A stretch of 64,000 nucleotides of DNA from Ensifer sp. LC11 (lineage in GTDB: Bacteria > Pseudomonadota > Alphaproteobacteria > Rhizobiales > Rhizobiaceae): contig NZ_MBSO01000001.1 in NCBI RefSeq assembly GCF_001695835.1, positions 124,001 to 188,000 of the forward strand, given 5' to 3'. A model generated the notes under the pieces. It worked only from the letters and a program-made list of their open reading frames with translations. It did no database searches and was not told the DNA's origin. The position numbers and the translations under genes are program-made. The stretch's first letter is position 1; each line of letters begins with the position of its first letter. Positions 43,649-52,931 of the stretch are shown one piece after another.

Positions 43649-45181
43649 TTGGCCATTCGAGACCTCACGACCGGTGAACCGGCATTGGAGAGGCTGCGCT
43701 CCGATCCCGCGTTGATGCTTCTTCTCGTCCTGTCTGCAGCGCTCTTTGTGCTGAACACCTGGAACGGCATCGGCATATTGCCCGATTCGACGCGCTACAT
43801 GCAGATTGTCAGCACGCCCTATGACGCGCCGCTCTATGCGTGGCTGTTGGGTGCCGGGGGATCCCTCGGACTTGAGCTTGAGCACGTCGCGCTGGGCGCT
43901 GCGTTTCTGCTCTATCTTCTCAATACCTTTCTCGTTTTTTCCCTGTTCAAGACGGCGCTGCCGGATCAGCCGTTCTTCTCAACGGTCGGAACGCTGCTGA
44001 TCATCGTCAACCCGACATTTCTCTGGACGAGCACCATTGCGATGTCAGAGGCGCTCTTCCTCGCGCTGTCATTTCTCGCCATCGGCTTTTTCATTCGCTA
44101 CCTGCGGGGGCAGGGGCGGGGATCCTTGCTTGCGTCGTCGGCCTGCATTGGGCTTGCCATGCTCGCCCGCTTTGTGGCGCCGCCGATCGGTGCCGCCTTC
44201 GCGACCATCGCGCTCTTTTACAATTCGGCCCGTTCCGTCCGTCAGAGGCTCGTCGACGTTGTCCTGCTCTTCATTGGCAGTGCCGGTATCTTTCTTGCCT
44301 GGGTCATCGTCAGCAAGCTCCTTGTCGGCCGGGCCGTTGGGCGTGAGCTCTGGTTCTACGGCAACGCCGACGCGGAGCGCTGGCTGGCCGGCCTTTCGCT
44401 GCTGGCGAGCTTCCTATTGCCCAGCCAGGTACCGCAGGTCATCCGCATTCCGGTGCTGCTTCTGACGCTTGCCGTCGCAACTGTGGTCCTGGTGCAGACC
44501 CTGACGCGGAACTGGCCCGAGCGCCGGCCCGACGATCGTGATCTGCTTGTGCTTATCTTCGGCCTGTTCGGCTTTTTCTACTTGCTGTTCGTCGTGCTCG
44601 CCGTGCACGTCGAGGCGAACCTGCAGCTCAATTCGCGTTACTCGCTTCCCTTCTACGTCAGCATCGTCTTCGTTGTGGTGATCGCAGCGGCCGACTACTG
44701 CGGCCGGCGGGTTGCTTTGCCGATCGCCCGGCGCTCGGTCGCCCTCATCCTGCTTTGCCTTCTCGCCATCCACGGTCTGCGCAGTGCTGCGCAGACTGCT
44801 GAAGCCTTCCGGGAAGGCGTCGGCTTTCAAAGCACGGCGTGGAAGTCGTCACCGATCGTCGGCGCCGTGCGCGCGCTGCCGGCAGACGCGGTCATCTTCA
44901 CCAATGCCTGCGACCCGCTCAACTTTCTGACGCGCCGGTCGACGGACTGGATCCCCTCTTACAGCGAGAGGCGCACTGGCCTCGAAAGTGACGCAGGTCC
45001 CCTTAACGCGCAGCTCGAGCGATTTCGCAAGGACCTGGCAAACAGGAATGCCTATGTCGTTTTCGTCGATGCGATCGACTGGCGATTTTACCTGGTGACG
45101 GAAAAGGAGCTCGTCCAGCTCGCCAAGCTGAAGCTGGTGCGCTCCGAAAGCGACGGCCGCATCTACCAGGCGGAAAAATAA
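43649..45181 (+). CDS. Polytopic membrane glycosyltransferase-like protein (GT-C type)
   Basis: 510 residues with about ten hydrophobic segments in the first 400 residues and a soluble C-terminal domain of about 110 residues. The first periplasmic loop has an acidic residue in [14 protein letters not shown], as in GT-C enzymes that use polyprenyl-phosphate sugars (for example GT39 or ArnT). The start is a TTG at 43649 with GAGGGGG upstream; the first in-frame ATG is 22 codons later inside the first membrane segment. It heads a rightward trio with a UbiA and a HAD gene and would transfer the lipid-linked sugar made by them. Confidence 0.7.
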   Translation: MAIRDLTTGEPALERLRSDPALMLLLVLSAALFVLNTWNGIGILPDSTRYMQIVSTPYDAPLYAWLLGAGGSLGLELEHVALGAAFLLYLLNTFLVFSLFKTALPDQPFFSTVGTLLIIVNPTFLWTSTIAMSEALFLALSFLAIGFFIRYLRGQGRGSLLASSACIGLAMLARFVAPPIGAAFATIALFYNSARSVRQRLVDVVLLFIGSAGIFLAWVIVSKLLVGRAVGRELWFYGNADAERWLAGLSLLASFLLPSQVPQVIRIPVLLLTLAVATVVLVQTLTRNWPERRPDDRDLLVLIFGLFGFFYLLFVVLAVHVEANLQLNSRYSLPFYVSIVFVVVIAAADYCGRRVALPIARRSVALILLCLLAIHGLRSAAQTAEAFREGVGFQSTAWKSSPIVGAVRALPADAVIFTNACDPLNFLTRRSTDWIPSYSERRTGLESDAGPLNAQLERFRKDLANRNAYVVFVDAIDWRFYLVTEKELVQLAKLKLVRSESDGRIYQAEK

Positions 45182-45237
45182 GCGCGCGCTTGGAGCGCGA
45201 AGACAGGAGCGGGTGATCTGCAGCCGAGGAGAGGGAC

Positions 45238-46245
45238 ATGCCTGCGAACCAGGAAAATACGACCGGTGTCGAGACGCTAGGCGGCCAGCCGCAAGGACAG
45301 ATGGCCGATTACCTGTCGCTTGCCCGATTCGACCACGTCACCAAACATGTTTTCATCCTGCCGGGGCTGATCCTCGCCTGCGCGCTCAGCACGCCGGACC
45401 TCACCGCCCTGGTCGTCAATATTCCCGTGGGCCTGCTCAGCGCGGTGTGCATCGCGTCGGCCAATTATGTCATCAACGAATGGCTGGACCGGGAGCGGGA
45501 CGCGGCCCATCCGACCAAGTCGAAGCGCCGCGCGGTCGTCGTTGAGATGCAGCCGCGTATCGTCTACGGCGAGTATCTGCTTCTTGCGGTCGCAGGGTTG
45601 CTGCTTGCCTCGGTCATCGGCAAGCTGTTCTTCGTCACGTCGGTACTCTTCCTGCTTTCCGGTATCTTCTACAACGTCGAGCCGATCCGGGCGAAGGACA
45701 AGCCCTATCTCGACGTGCTGACGGAGTGCCTCAACAATCCGATCCGCTTTCTACTCGGCTGGGCGATCGTCGACCAGGCAACCCTGCCGCCGGTCAGCGT
45801 GCTTGCCGCCTACTGGATGGCCGGCGCCTTCCTGATGGCTGCCAAGCGTCTTGGCGAATACCGCGACATTGCCGCCCATGCGGGGGTTGCCGTTCTGAAG
45901 AAGTACCGGCGTTCGTTCGAATACTACACGGAGGAGAGCCTTACCGTTTCCTGCTTCGTCTACGCGATGATGACGGCGTTCCTGCTGGGCGTCTTTCTTG
46001 TCAAATACCGTGTCGAATACATTCTCGTCTTTCCTTTCATCAGCGGCCTCTTTGCCGTGTATCTCTGGCTGGCCACCCGCCCGGGCTCGGTGGTGCAGCG
46101 GCCGGAAAGGCTGTTTCATTCGCGCCGGTTGGACGTCATGTTGACCCTGACCGTCGTCGTTTTCCTGTTTGCGAGTTTCGTTGACGTACCGGTGCTGGAC
46201 TTCATGGCCGCCTCGTTCCTCGTTCCGATAACGTCGCTGCAATGA
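45238..46245 (+). CDS. UbiA-family prenyltransferase, DPPR synthase-like
   Basis: 335 residues, about nine membrane segments. The first Asp-rich motif reads NYVINEWLDRERDAAHPTKS (N-x3-D-x3-D), and the second region is NVEPIRAKDKPYLDVLTECL. The spacing KSKRRAVV and the second motif resemble decaprenyl-phosphate phosphoribosyltransferases (Rv3806c, NoeC) rather than UbiA acting on hydroxybenzoate. Such an enzyme joins 5-phosphoribosyl diphosphate to polyprenyl phosphate. GAGGAGAGGGAC precedes the ATG. It overlaps the HAD gene start by four bases. Confidence 0.82.
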   Translation: MPANQENTTGVETLGGQPQGQMADYLSLARFDHVTKHVFILPGLILACALSTPDLTALVVNIPVGLLSAVCIASANYVINEWLDRERDAAHPTKSKRRAVVVEMQPRIVYGEYLLLAVAGLLLASVIGKLFFVTSVLFLLSGIFYNVEPIRAKDKPYLDVLTECLNNPIRFLLGWAIVDQATLPPVSVLAAYWMAGAFLMAAKRLGEYRDIAAHAGVAVLKKYRRSFEYYTEESLTVSCFVYAMMTAFLLGVFLVKYRVEYILVFPFISGLFAVYLWLATRPGSVVQRPERLFHSRRLDVMLTLTVVVFLFASFVDVPVLDFMAASFLVPITSLQ

Positions 46246-47003
46246 TCCGTTCAGCCCTGCCGAACGGCCCGGTCGATTGGGATCAGTTGCGCCTCGTCGT
46301 CTTCGATCTTGACGGCACGCTCTACGATCAGCGGCGGTTGCGCACCATGATGCTGCTGCGGCTTCTTCTTGATGCGGTGCGTGCGCGCAGCCTCGACACC
46401 ATTCGCATTCTGCGGGCGTTTCGTGACTGCCGGGAAGAGCTTGGCAATGCGATGGCGGCGGACATTGCAACGCGGCAGTTCGAGCTTGCTGCCGAGCGGT
46501 GCGGGCGTTCCGCCGAGACAGTCAAGACGACGGTCGAGGAATGGATCGAGCGCCGGCCCCTCGATATCCTAAAGGCCTGCCGGTGTCGCAGCATCGAGCG
46601 GGTGTTTGCCGGTCTGGCCGCACAGGGCAAAACGCTCGCCGTTCTCTCCGACTATCCCGCTCTGGCGAAACTGAAGGCGCTCGGTCTTGATGCGGATATC
46701 GTCGTCTGCGCGACGGACCCCGAGGTCGGCGCTTTGAAGCCTCATCCGGCCGGCCTTGCCCATGTACTCAGTCGCGCACAGGTGTCGACCGGAGCGGCGA
46801 TCATGATTGGCGACAGGGTGGATCGGGACTGGGCCGTCGCCAACAGCCTGGGCATGCGTGCCCTGATCCGCAGCTCCAGGCCGATTGCGGGTGTCGACAC
46901 GTTCCGCGGCTATGATGACGAAATCTTCGGCCCCGTCATCGAGCGGCTCGGGCCGGTCGGTACGACGGCATCGTCCTCACGCTCCATCACGACATCATCT
47001 TGA
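46242..47003 (+). CDS. HAD-family phosphatase
   Basis: 253 residues. Motif I LVVFDLDGTLYDQ gives the catalytic Asp pair, motif II is TLAVLSDYPALAKLKALG, motif III is the Lys in VGALKPHPAGL, and motif IV is AIMIGDRVDRDWAVANSLGM. Coupled by ATGA overlap to the UbiA gene, it is a good candidate to remove the 5-phosphate from polyprenyl-phosphoryl-5-phosphoribose. Its last 17 bases overlap the end of the convergent epimerase gene. Confidence 0.85.
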   Translation: MIRSALPNGPVDWDQLRLVVFDLDGTLYDQRRLRTMMLLRLLLDAVRARSLDTIRILRAFRDCREELGNAMAADIATRQFELAAERCGRSAETVKTTVEEWIERRPLDILKACRCRSIERVFAGLAAQGKTLAVLSDYPALAKLKALGLDADIVVCATDPEVGALKPHPAGLAHVLSRAQVSTGAAIMIGDRVDRDWAVANSLGMRALIRSSRPIAGVDTFRGYDDEIFGPVIERLGPVGTTASSSRSITTSS

Positions 47004-48015
47004 GCAACCAGAGGGCACCCTGCTTGATTGGGGTGCGGTGAGGGCTCTTCGCCGCCACGGCGGCTGCCACTTTGGAGCTCTGCCGATACCAGTCGTAGCT
47101 CTCCTGCAGCATGGTTTCGTTTGAGTATTTTGGGCGCCATCCCATGGCGAGCAGCGGCTCGACGTCGAAGTAACATTCCTTGTGATAGGTCAGGTAGTGC
47201 CAGGGGACCAGGGGCGAGATCCTCAGCCAATGGAGCGCCCGCAGCGTGTTGATGGTGGCCGAGGTCGGAAGGCTTCTGACTTTCGATGTGCTGCCCGCGT
47301 AGCGGATCAGGGCTTCCAGATCGTGGCGCAGCGTGCCGAAGCGATCGGTCCCGACGTTGTAGGTGCCGCTCCGGCCGGCATTCAGCGCCAGCATATAAAA
47401 ATCCATGAGATCGTGGGCATGGACGAACTGGAACTTGATGTTGCCCGATCCGATGACATAGACGGCGCGGTTCTCGGTGATCCACTCGAAGAGGATCTGG
47501 AAGATGCCGAGGCGGCCGCCGCCGAGCGTGGCGCGTGGCCGGATGGTAATCAGGGTCATCCCGGCAGCGTTGCAGATTGCCTCTGCGACCTCTTCGCCGG
47601 CGCGCTTCGACTTGCCGTAAGGTTCGACCGGGCGAAGCGGGGTTGCCGCAGTGATTGGCCCGGAAGGGGGGATGCCATAGGCTGCGGTCGAGCTGACATG
47701 GATCAGTGACCTGACGCCCGCCTTGGCGGCCTCCTCGCAGACGATGCGGGTGCCTTCGACATTGACGTTCCAGTAGTCGCGACCGGCATCCGTCTGTGCC
47801 ACGAGGGCGGCATTGTGGTGCACGATGTCCACGTCGGGCATGGCCGCCCGCACGCCGTCGCGATCGAGTACCGAGCAATTGACGAATTCGATGTCCGCCG
47901 GCCGGGTGTGGTCCTCCCAGACGTCGAGGACCCGCACCTGGTCGCCCTGTTCGCGCAGCCGTCTGGCTGCAAGGTTGCCGATGAAGCCCGATCCGCCGGT
48001 GATGAGATGCCGCAT
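46987..48015 (-). CDS. NAD-dependent epimerase/dehydratase (extended SDR)
   Basis: About 342 residues. The Rossmann motif HLITGGSGFIGNLAARRLRE is at the start, HHNAALVAQTDAGRDYW in the middle, SSTAAYGIPPSG carries the Ser/Thr, and EPYGKSKRAGEEV has the catalytic Tyr-x3-Lys. GGAGGGAC precedes the ATG at 48015; the longer frame to 48156 overlaps the GMC gene and is rejected. With the GMC oxidoreductase upstream it could complete a two-step oxidation/reduction epimerisation of a lipid-linked sugar. Confidence 0.88.
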   Translation of the reverse strand: MRHLITGGSGFIGNLAARRLREQGDQVRVLDVWEDHTRPADIEFVNCSVLDRDGVRAAMPDVDIVHHNAALVAQTDAGRDYWNVNVEGTRIVCEEAAKAGVRSLIHVSSTAAYGIPPSGPITAATPLRPVEPYGKSKRAGEEVAEAICNAAGMTLITIRPRATLGGGRLGIFQILFEWITENRAVYVIGSGNIKFQFVHAHDLMDFYMLALNAGRSGTYNVGTDRFGTLRHDLEALIRYAGSTSKVRSLPTSATINTLRALHWLRISPLVPWHYLTYHKECYFDVEPLLAMGWRPKYSNETMLQESYDWYRQSSKVAAAVAAKSPHRTPIKQGALWLLKMMS

Positions 48016-48046
48016 GTGTCCCTCCAGCCCCTTGGGGATTGTCCGA

Positions 48047-49519
48047 TCAGATCGCCCGATCCGCGAGCGCGCGGGTGACGTTGCGATGCGCGACAGCCAT
48101 GACTGTGCCCTGCGGGTTGACGACCGTCGGGCCACACAGAAGCGAAGCGTCGGCAAGGTAGAGATTGCTGGTGCCGTGCACGCGCCCGAACGAATTCGCC
48201 GCGCACTTCTCCATGTCTTCTCCCATCGGGCAGGACGAGAAGAGATGAAGCGCTGTGGCGTTCGCCTGTTTGGGCGGAAGCGTCTCGGGAAGCTTGCCGA
48301 TATCGGCCAGCGATTTCAGCACCGGGTAGCCGGGAATGCTGGGATAGACCGCAAGGGCGCCGGCAGCAAAGAGAACCTCGGCGAGGCGCGCGAGGCCGTC
48401 GGCCAGCTCCTTCAGGTCCGCCGGTTGAAGGCCGACGCGCACCAGCGGATCGCGAAAGCCGGGCAGGGATCTGACCTTGCCGGATCCACCGGTGCTTTGC
48501 ACATAGTAGATCGCCATGCGGCGCCAATCCTGGTCGACCGTGTCGATCATCTCGGGGTGGGCTGCCATAGCGAGCGCCAGCGCCGGCCGCTTGCTCATCG
48601 AACAGCCCATGCTGAAACGCGGGTCGAATTCCTTGATCTGATGGACGGGTTCGAGTTCGCCGGGTGTGTTGAGCTCGTCGGGAAAAACGGCCACCACTTT
48701 CAACATCGGATGGAAACGCAGGCTGTCGCCAACATGGCGGGTGATGCCCGAGCGCCGCAGCAGCCACGGGGTCTGAACCGCACCGCCGGCGACGAAGACC
48801 GTCTTGGCCTTCAGTTCGATCTGGCGCGGGCCTGTCGCACCGTTGCTGCGGGCCTGGACCAGCCATTGACCGTTCGATCGGGTGAGCTTGGTGACGCAGG
48901 TGTCGGGCATGAGCATGCCGCCTGCCTTCAGAAAACGCGGCACGAAAGTTTCCGACATGGATTGCTTTCGACCCGGTGCTCCCCCAACGGCACCGGGTGC
49001 GTAAGCATAAAGGCGCGGTACTTCGAGGGATGACCAGCCGAGCCGCCTTGCGCCCTCGTCGAGCCGTGTCGACAGCTGCGGCGCCGGCCCAGGCAGGTAT
49101 TCGACCCGTGCCACTGCCTCGCAGGCGTCAAAATGCGGGATGAGCTCCTCAAGCGTCAACGCATCGACCCGATAGTCCCGGCTCCATCGTTCAAGCACCG
49201 ACTGCGGCGTGCGGTGATAGAGGCCCCGGTTGATCTCGCTTCCGCCGCCGACACAGCGCCCTTCGACATAGGCGATCTTCGTGGCGCCGAAGCCGATGTT
49301 CACCCCGGCGTTGCGGTACTTCTGCAATATTTCTTCGCGTGAGAAGTGGGGGGCTGACTCAAGCGCCAGATGCGGGCCTTCCTCGAGCATCAGCACCGAT
49401 TTTCCCGCCTCGGCGCAGCGGGTGGCGGTCACCGCCCCCCCCGGGCCGGATCCAATCACGATGACGTCGGGGACAAGCCTCTCAGGGGCTGGCCGGCGCT
49501 CCGGTTGCAACAGGTTCAT
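48047..49519 (-). CDS. GMC-family FAD-dependent oxidoreductase
   Basis: About 490 residues. The FAD motif DVIVIGSGPGGAVTATRCAE is near residue 17, EGRCVGGGSEINRGLYHRTP is the GMC signature, and the C-terminal block has HLFSSCPMGEDMEKCAANSF and ADASLLCGPTVVNPQGTVMA with the conserved active-site His/Asn region. The start at 49519 lies inside the end of the small-subunit gene (38-base overlap). It would oxidise an alcohol, here possibly the 2-hydroxyl of a lipid-linked pentose. Confidence 0.87.
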   Translation of the reverse strand: MNLLQPERRPAPERLVPDVIVIGSGPGGAVTATRCAEAGKSVLMLEEGPHLALESAPHFSREEILQKYRNAGVNIGFGATKIAYVEGRCVGGGSEINRGLYHRTPQSVLERWSRDYRVDALTLEELIPHFDACEAVARVEYLPGPAPQLSTRLDEGARRLGWSSLEVPRLYAYAPGAVGGAPGRKQSMSETFVPRFLKAGGMLMPDTCVTKLTRSNGQWLVQARSNGATGPRQIELKAKTVFVAGGAVQTPWLLRRSGITRHVGDSLRFHPMLKVVAVFPDELNTPGELEPVHQIKEFDPRFSMGCSMSKRPALALAMAAHPEMIDTVDQDWRRMAIYYVQSTGGSGKVRSLPGFRDPLVRVGLQPADLKELADGLARLAEVLFAAGALAVYPSIPGYPVLKSLADIGKLPETLPPKQANATALHLFSSCPMGEDMEKCAANSFGRVHGTSNLYLADASLLCGPTVVNPQGTVMAVAHRNVTRALADRAI

Positions 49520-49880
49520 GCTGATAGTCCTGGCCGTAAAGGTCTGAGTAAATACCGAATAATGCCAATGAAACATGGAACTCGACGAAGCGCCGCTTGA
49601 ACTCCAGGCGGGACCGCCGCCACTTGTCGAGTTCGCTCAGTCGGTCTTCGAGCGGAAGATGATGAAAAAATCTGCCTCTGCTGAGCAGGGGCCAGGCATT
49701 GAATAGAAGCACAAGGATATGAAAGGGCGGACGCAGATAGTCTGGCATCTGCCGGTGGACGCGCAGGAGAAATTCCGCGGCGCGCACACCCAGAGCACCC
49801 CGCCGGTCATCGATAGAGCCGCGTTCATGGGCAATCGTCTCGGCGAGCGCCAGGATGGCCTTCTGAAAATGCTGCGACAT
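49482..49880 (-). CDS. Small subunit of GMC-type dehydrogenase (gluconate 2-DH subunit 3-like)
   Basis: About 132 residues, helical, starting MSQHFQKAILALAETIAHER. The pattern ALAETI at the N terminus and the FNAWPLLSRGRFFHHLPLED middle resemble the small partner proteins encoded beside GMC dehydrogenases. No Tat or Sec signal is seen. An alternative ATG at 49898 adds six residues. It overlaps the GMC gene, so the two are translated together and probably form a complex. Confidence 0.7.
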   Translation of the reverse strand: MSQHFQKAILALAETIAHERGSIDDRRGALGVRAAEFLLRVHRQMPDYLRPPFHILVLLFNAWPLLSRGRFFHHLPLEDRLSELDKWRRSRLEFKRRFVEFHVSLALFGIYSDLYGQDYQHEPVATGAPASP

Positions 49881-50069
49881 GACCGAGCCCGTTATCAAAC
49901 TGGCCCCATTTGGAGCCTGACGCTGTGCTGATGAATACGGCTGCCTGCTCTTTACTGCTTGTATTTCTATCTGTTCTTATAAGCAAAAGCTACATAAAGA
50001 TTGCTTTCGGCCAGCCGCCGACCATGGATGTGCGGGCCGCAGGACGTCGCCAAATGCGAAGGGCACCTG

Positions 50070-50513
50070 ATGAGACGCCTTCGGGACATGAGCTTTTTCC
50101 GTTACTTCGCCTTTGGCTGCATCGCGGCGAGCCTGCAGGTGGCGACACTCGCTTTGCTTGTGGAGGTGGGGCGGCTCGGTCCCGTCTATGCGTCCACCAT
50201 CGCCTTCTACTTCGCCGTCATTGTCAACTATTTCCTGCAACGGCGCTACACGTTCCGCTCCGACGAGCCACATCTTCGGGCCCTGCCAAAATTCGTGGCG
50301 GTGTCGACCATTGGCGCCGGAATAAACGCGCTCGCCTTCAGCCTACTTGCGACCGTCATGCACTATGCCATCGCCCAGGCCCTGGCGCTGCTGCTCGTCT
50401 TCTCGGTCAACTACGCTATCAGCCGTGCGCTGATCTTTCGCAGGAGAGAGCCCGGAGAGGCGTCGGCGACGCGGCCGGCGACCACAGCGGAACCCGCCCA
50501 AACAGGCAAATGA
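50070..50513 (+). CDS. GtrA-family membrane protein
   Basis: About 147 residues with four membrane segments: [20 protein letters not shown], then the [16 protein letters not shown]-type C-terminal block and [20 protein letters not shown], both typical of GtrA proteins that flip or stabilise polyprenyl-phosphate sugars. GAAGGG precedes the ATG at 50070. It is divergent from the GMC pair, next to the putative lipid-linked pentose genes; Rv3789 of Mycobacterium, beside dprE1/E2, is of the same family. Confidence 0.85.
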   Translation: MRRLRDMSFFRYFAFGCIAASLQVATLALLVEVGRLGPVYASTIAFYFAVIVNYFLQRRYTFRSDEPHLRALPKFVAVSTIGAGINALAFSLLATVMHYAIAQALALLLVFSVNYAISRALIFRRREPGEASATRPATTAEPAQTGK

Positions 50514-50514
50514 A

Positions 50515-50540
50515 AATGCCGCGCCCGGGGGCGCGGCATT
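50515..50540. terminator. Bidirectional terminator hairpin
   Basis: AATGCCGCGCC (50515-50525) and GGCGCGGCATT (50530-50540), a perfect 11-bp stem with a 4-base loop. It lies between the convergent ends of the GtrA gene (50513) and xylG (50580). A-rich DNA on the left gives a short U-run for leftward transcripts. Confidence 0.75.
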
Positions 50541-50579
50541 AGAGAAAGGACGAGCATCCTCGGTGGGACCGAGCAGCGC

Positions 50580-51365
50580 TCACGCCATCTGCATGGCGCC
50601 GGGGCCGGGGATCGCCTTTGGCGGCACCTTGCCCATGATGATCATGCCGAGCACTTCGTCCTTGGTCACGTCCTCGGTGCGGGCCTGGCCGACGACCTGG
50701 CCGTTCTTCATGACAGACACGCGGTCGGCGAGGTCGAAGACGTCGTGGATGTCGTGGCTGATCAGGAAGATGCCGATGCCTTCGCGCTTCAGCTGCTTGA
50801 TGAGGTCGCCGACCTGGGCCGTTTCCTGGGGGCCAAGCGCTGCTGTCGGTTCGTCCATGATCAGGATGCGGGCGTCGAACAGGATCGCCCGCGCGATCGC
50901 CACCGATTGCCGCTGACCGCCGGAAAGCGCCTTCACCGGCTCCTTGAAGCGCTGGAAGTTGGGGTTGAGGCGCCCCATGACTTCGCGGGCCTTGGCCTCC
51001 ATCGCCACGTCGTCGAGCGTGCCCCAGGGGGTCCTGAGTTCGCGGCCGAGATAGAGGTTGGCGGCGGCATCGACGTTATCGGCGACGGCGAGGGTCTGGT
51101 AGATCGTCTCGATGCCGTATTTCTTGGCGTCGCGCGGGTTGTTGATGTCGGCAGCCTCGCCATTGATCAGGATCTCGCCGGCATCGCGCTTGTAGGCGCC
51201 CGACAGGATCTTGATCAAAGTCGACTTGCCGGCGCCGTTGTGGCCGAGCAGGGCCACGACCTCACCGGGGTAGAGATCGACGGAGGCGTTGTCGACTGCG
51301 TGGATGCCGCCGAAGGAGATGGAAATGTTCTTCATTTCCACGAGCGGAGTGCGTTGGTCTTTCAT
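50580..51365 (-). CDS. xylG: Sugar ABC transporter ATPase (XylG/FrcA type, single domain)
   Basis: 261 residues, about half the usual RbsA/XylG length, with one nucleotide-binding domain as in rhizobial FrcA. Walker [21 protein letters not shown], signature [20 protein letters not shown], Walker [17 protein letters not shown], and switch [17 protein letters not shown] are intact, so it probably works as a homodimer. It follows xylH by 12 bases. The substrate assignment follows the XylF-like binding protein. Confidence 0.83.
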   Translation of the reverse strand: MKDQRTPLVEMKNISISFGGIHAVDNASVDLYPGEVVALLGHNGAGKSTLIKILSGAYKRDAGEILINGEAADINNPRDAKKYGIETIYQTLAVADNVDAAANLYLGRELRTPWGTLDDVAMEAKAREVMGRLNPNFQRFKEPVKALSGGQRQSVAIARAILFDARILIMDEPTAALGPQETAQVGDLIKQLKREGIGIFLISHDIHDVFDLADRVSVMKNGQVVGQARTEDVTKDEVLGMIIMGKVPPKAIPGPGAMQMA

Positions 51366-51377
51366 GGATCGTACTCC

Positions 51378-52703
51378 TTACTTGGCGCGGGCGCGGTAGA
51401 TGGTGTCGAGCCAGACGGCAACGACGAGAACCACGCCGACGACGATGCGCTGGAACGGACTGTCGATCCCCAGGAGCACCATGCCCGACTGTAGTGATTG
51501 CATGACGAGCGCGCCGATCATGGCGCCGGCGATCGTGCCGACACCGCCGGCAAGCGACGTGCCGCCGATGACCGCAGCGGCGATCGTGTAGAGCTCGTCG
51601 AGTTCGCCTTGCGCATTGGTTGCTGCGTTGAGGCGGGCTGTCGAGATCGCAGCCGCGATGGCGCAGAGAATGCCCATCAGCGTGAAGATCTTCACGGTGA
51701 CCCAGCGCGTCTTGATGCCGGCAAGTTCGGCCGCTTCCGGATTGCCGCCGAGCGCAAAGACATAACGGCCGAAGCGCAGGCGCGTGGCGATGAAGGTCAT
51801 GACGATGCCGACGGCGATGGCGACGAGTACCGGAATGGCGATGCCGTGCGAGATCTGCAGACCGCCGTCCGGCCAGGCGATGCCGTTGGCGTCGGCAAAT
51901 TTGCGGGCGATGTTCGTTGGCCAGTAGTAGTGGTTGGCGACCGAGATCGCGCCGAGGACCAGCACGCAGCCGAGGATCGACAGGAAGTACTCCGCCCAGA
52001 CAGGACGGAGCGGGAAACCGAAGCGCTTGCGCTGCTTGCGCGAATTGAGGATGGCGCCGACGATGGCGATGCAGGCGAGGATGCCGACGATCCAGCTTGC
52101 CGTGGCGCCGATCGACCCTTCGGTGCCGCCGCCCATGAGGCGGAAGGTGGCGTTCATCGGCGCAACCGTCTGGCCGCTGGTCACGAACCAGGTGGCGCCG
52201 CGCCAGACGAGCAGGCCGCCGAGCGTGACGATGAAGGCGGGCACGTTGAGGAAGGCGATGATCGAGCCCTGCAGCGCGCCGATGGCCGCACCGACGGCGA
52301 TGCCGCTCAAAAGCGTGATGATCCAGATGGCCGGATGCTCGAGACCGAGGAACTGTGGCAGGAATTTCACCTGCATGACGCCCATGACCATGCCGCAGAA
52401 ACCGAGCACGGAGCCGACCGACAGATCGATGTTGCGGGTGACAATGATCAGCACCATGCCGGTCGCCATCACGGCGACGGAGGAGGTCTGGACCGTCAGG
52501 TTCCAAAGGTTGCGCGGCGTCAGGAACAGACCACCGGTCATGATCTGGAAGCCGACCCAGATGATGACGAGTGCGCCGACCATGCCGAGCAGCCGGGTGT
52601 CGATTTCGGTAGCACGAAAGAACCGCTTCACCGGGTTTTCGTCCGCTGTGCGGGCGCGATTTGCCTGTGCGCCCTGTGTCTTGCCTTGTGTGATGTCGGC
52701 CAT
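51378..52703 (-). CDS. xylH: Sugar ABC transporter permease (XylH type)
   Basis: 441 residues, about ten membrane segments, longer than RbsC (about 320) and close to XylH. Typical blocks: NLWNLTVQTSSVAVMATGMV, LIIVTRNIDLSVGSVLGFCG, and AAVIGGTSLAGGVGTIAGAM near the C terminus. It forms the channel for XylF-delivered pentose. It is separated from xylF by 228 bases containing a strong hairpin. Confidence 0.88.
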   Translation of the reverse strand: MADITQGKTQGAQANRARTADENPVKRFFRATEIDTRLLGMVGALVIIWVGFQIMTGGLFLTPRNLWNLTVQTSSVAVMATGMVLIIVTRNIDLSVGSVLGFCGMVMGVMQVKFLPQFLGLEHPAIWIITLLSGIAVGAAIGALQGSIIAFLNVPAFIVTLGGLLVWRGATWFVTSGQTVAPMNATFRLMGGGTEGSIGATASWIVGILACIAIVGAILNSRKQRKRFGFPLRPVWAEYFLSILGCVLVLGAISVANHYYWPTNIARKFADANGIAWPDGGLQISHGIAIPVLVAIAVGIVMTFIATRLRFGRYVFALGGNPEAAELAGIKTRWVTVKIFTLMGILCAIAAAISTARLNAATNAQGELDELYTIAAAVIGGTSLAGGVGTIAGAMIGALVMQSLQSGMVLLGIDSPFQRIVVGVVLVVAVWLDTIYRARAK

Positions 52704-52866
52704 GGACGTGCCTTCCCCCCACTTATGTTGTTGATGTTGTCGCGTCTGAGGGCACCAAGAGCCGGGATTGACGCGACAAGTCCGGTGCGACGGCAGAAAT
52801 CGAACGTTTGCCTGGGATGCGCTGGTCGCGCATGCGGCATTGTCCGCCCCGCTTTCACCTTGCGCA

Positions 52867-52895
52867 AGCGCCGCAACGGTGTGCGTTGCGGCGCT
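52867..52895 (-). promoter_or_regulatory. Hairpin in the xylF-xylH spacer
   Basis: AGCGCCGCAACG (52867-52878) with CGTTGCGGCGCT (52884-52895), a perfect 12-bp stem and 5-base loop, 37 bases after the xylF stop. No T-run follows on the transcribed strand, so partial termination or 3'-end protection of the xylF message is likely. Confidence 0.65.
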
Positions 52896-52931
52896 CTTGA
52901 AAGGTTAGAGCTTAAGGTCTGCCGGAGCGGT

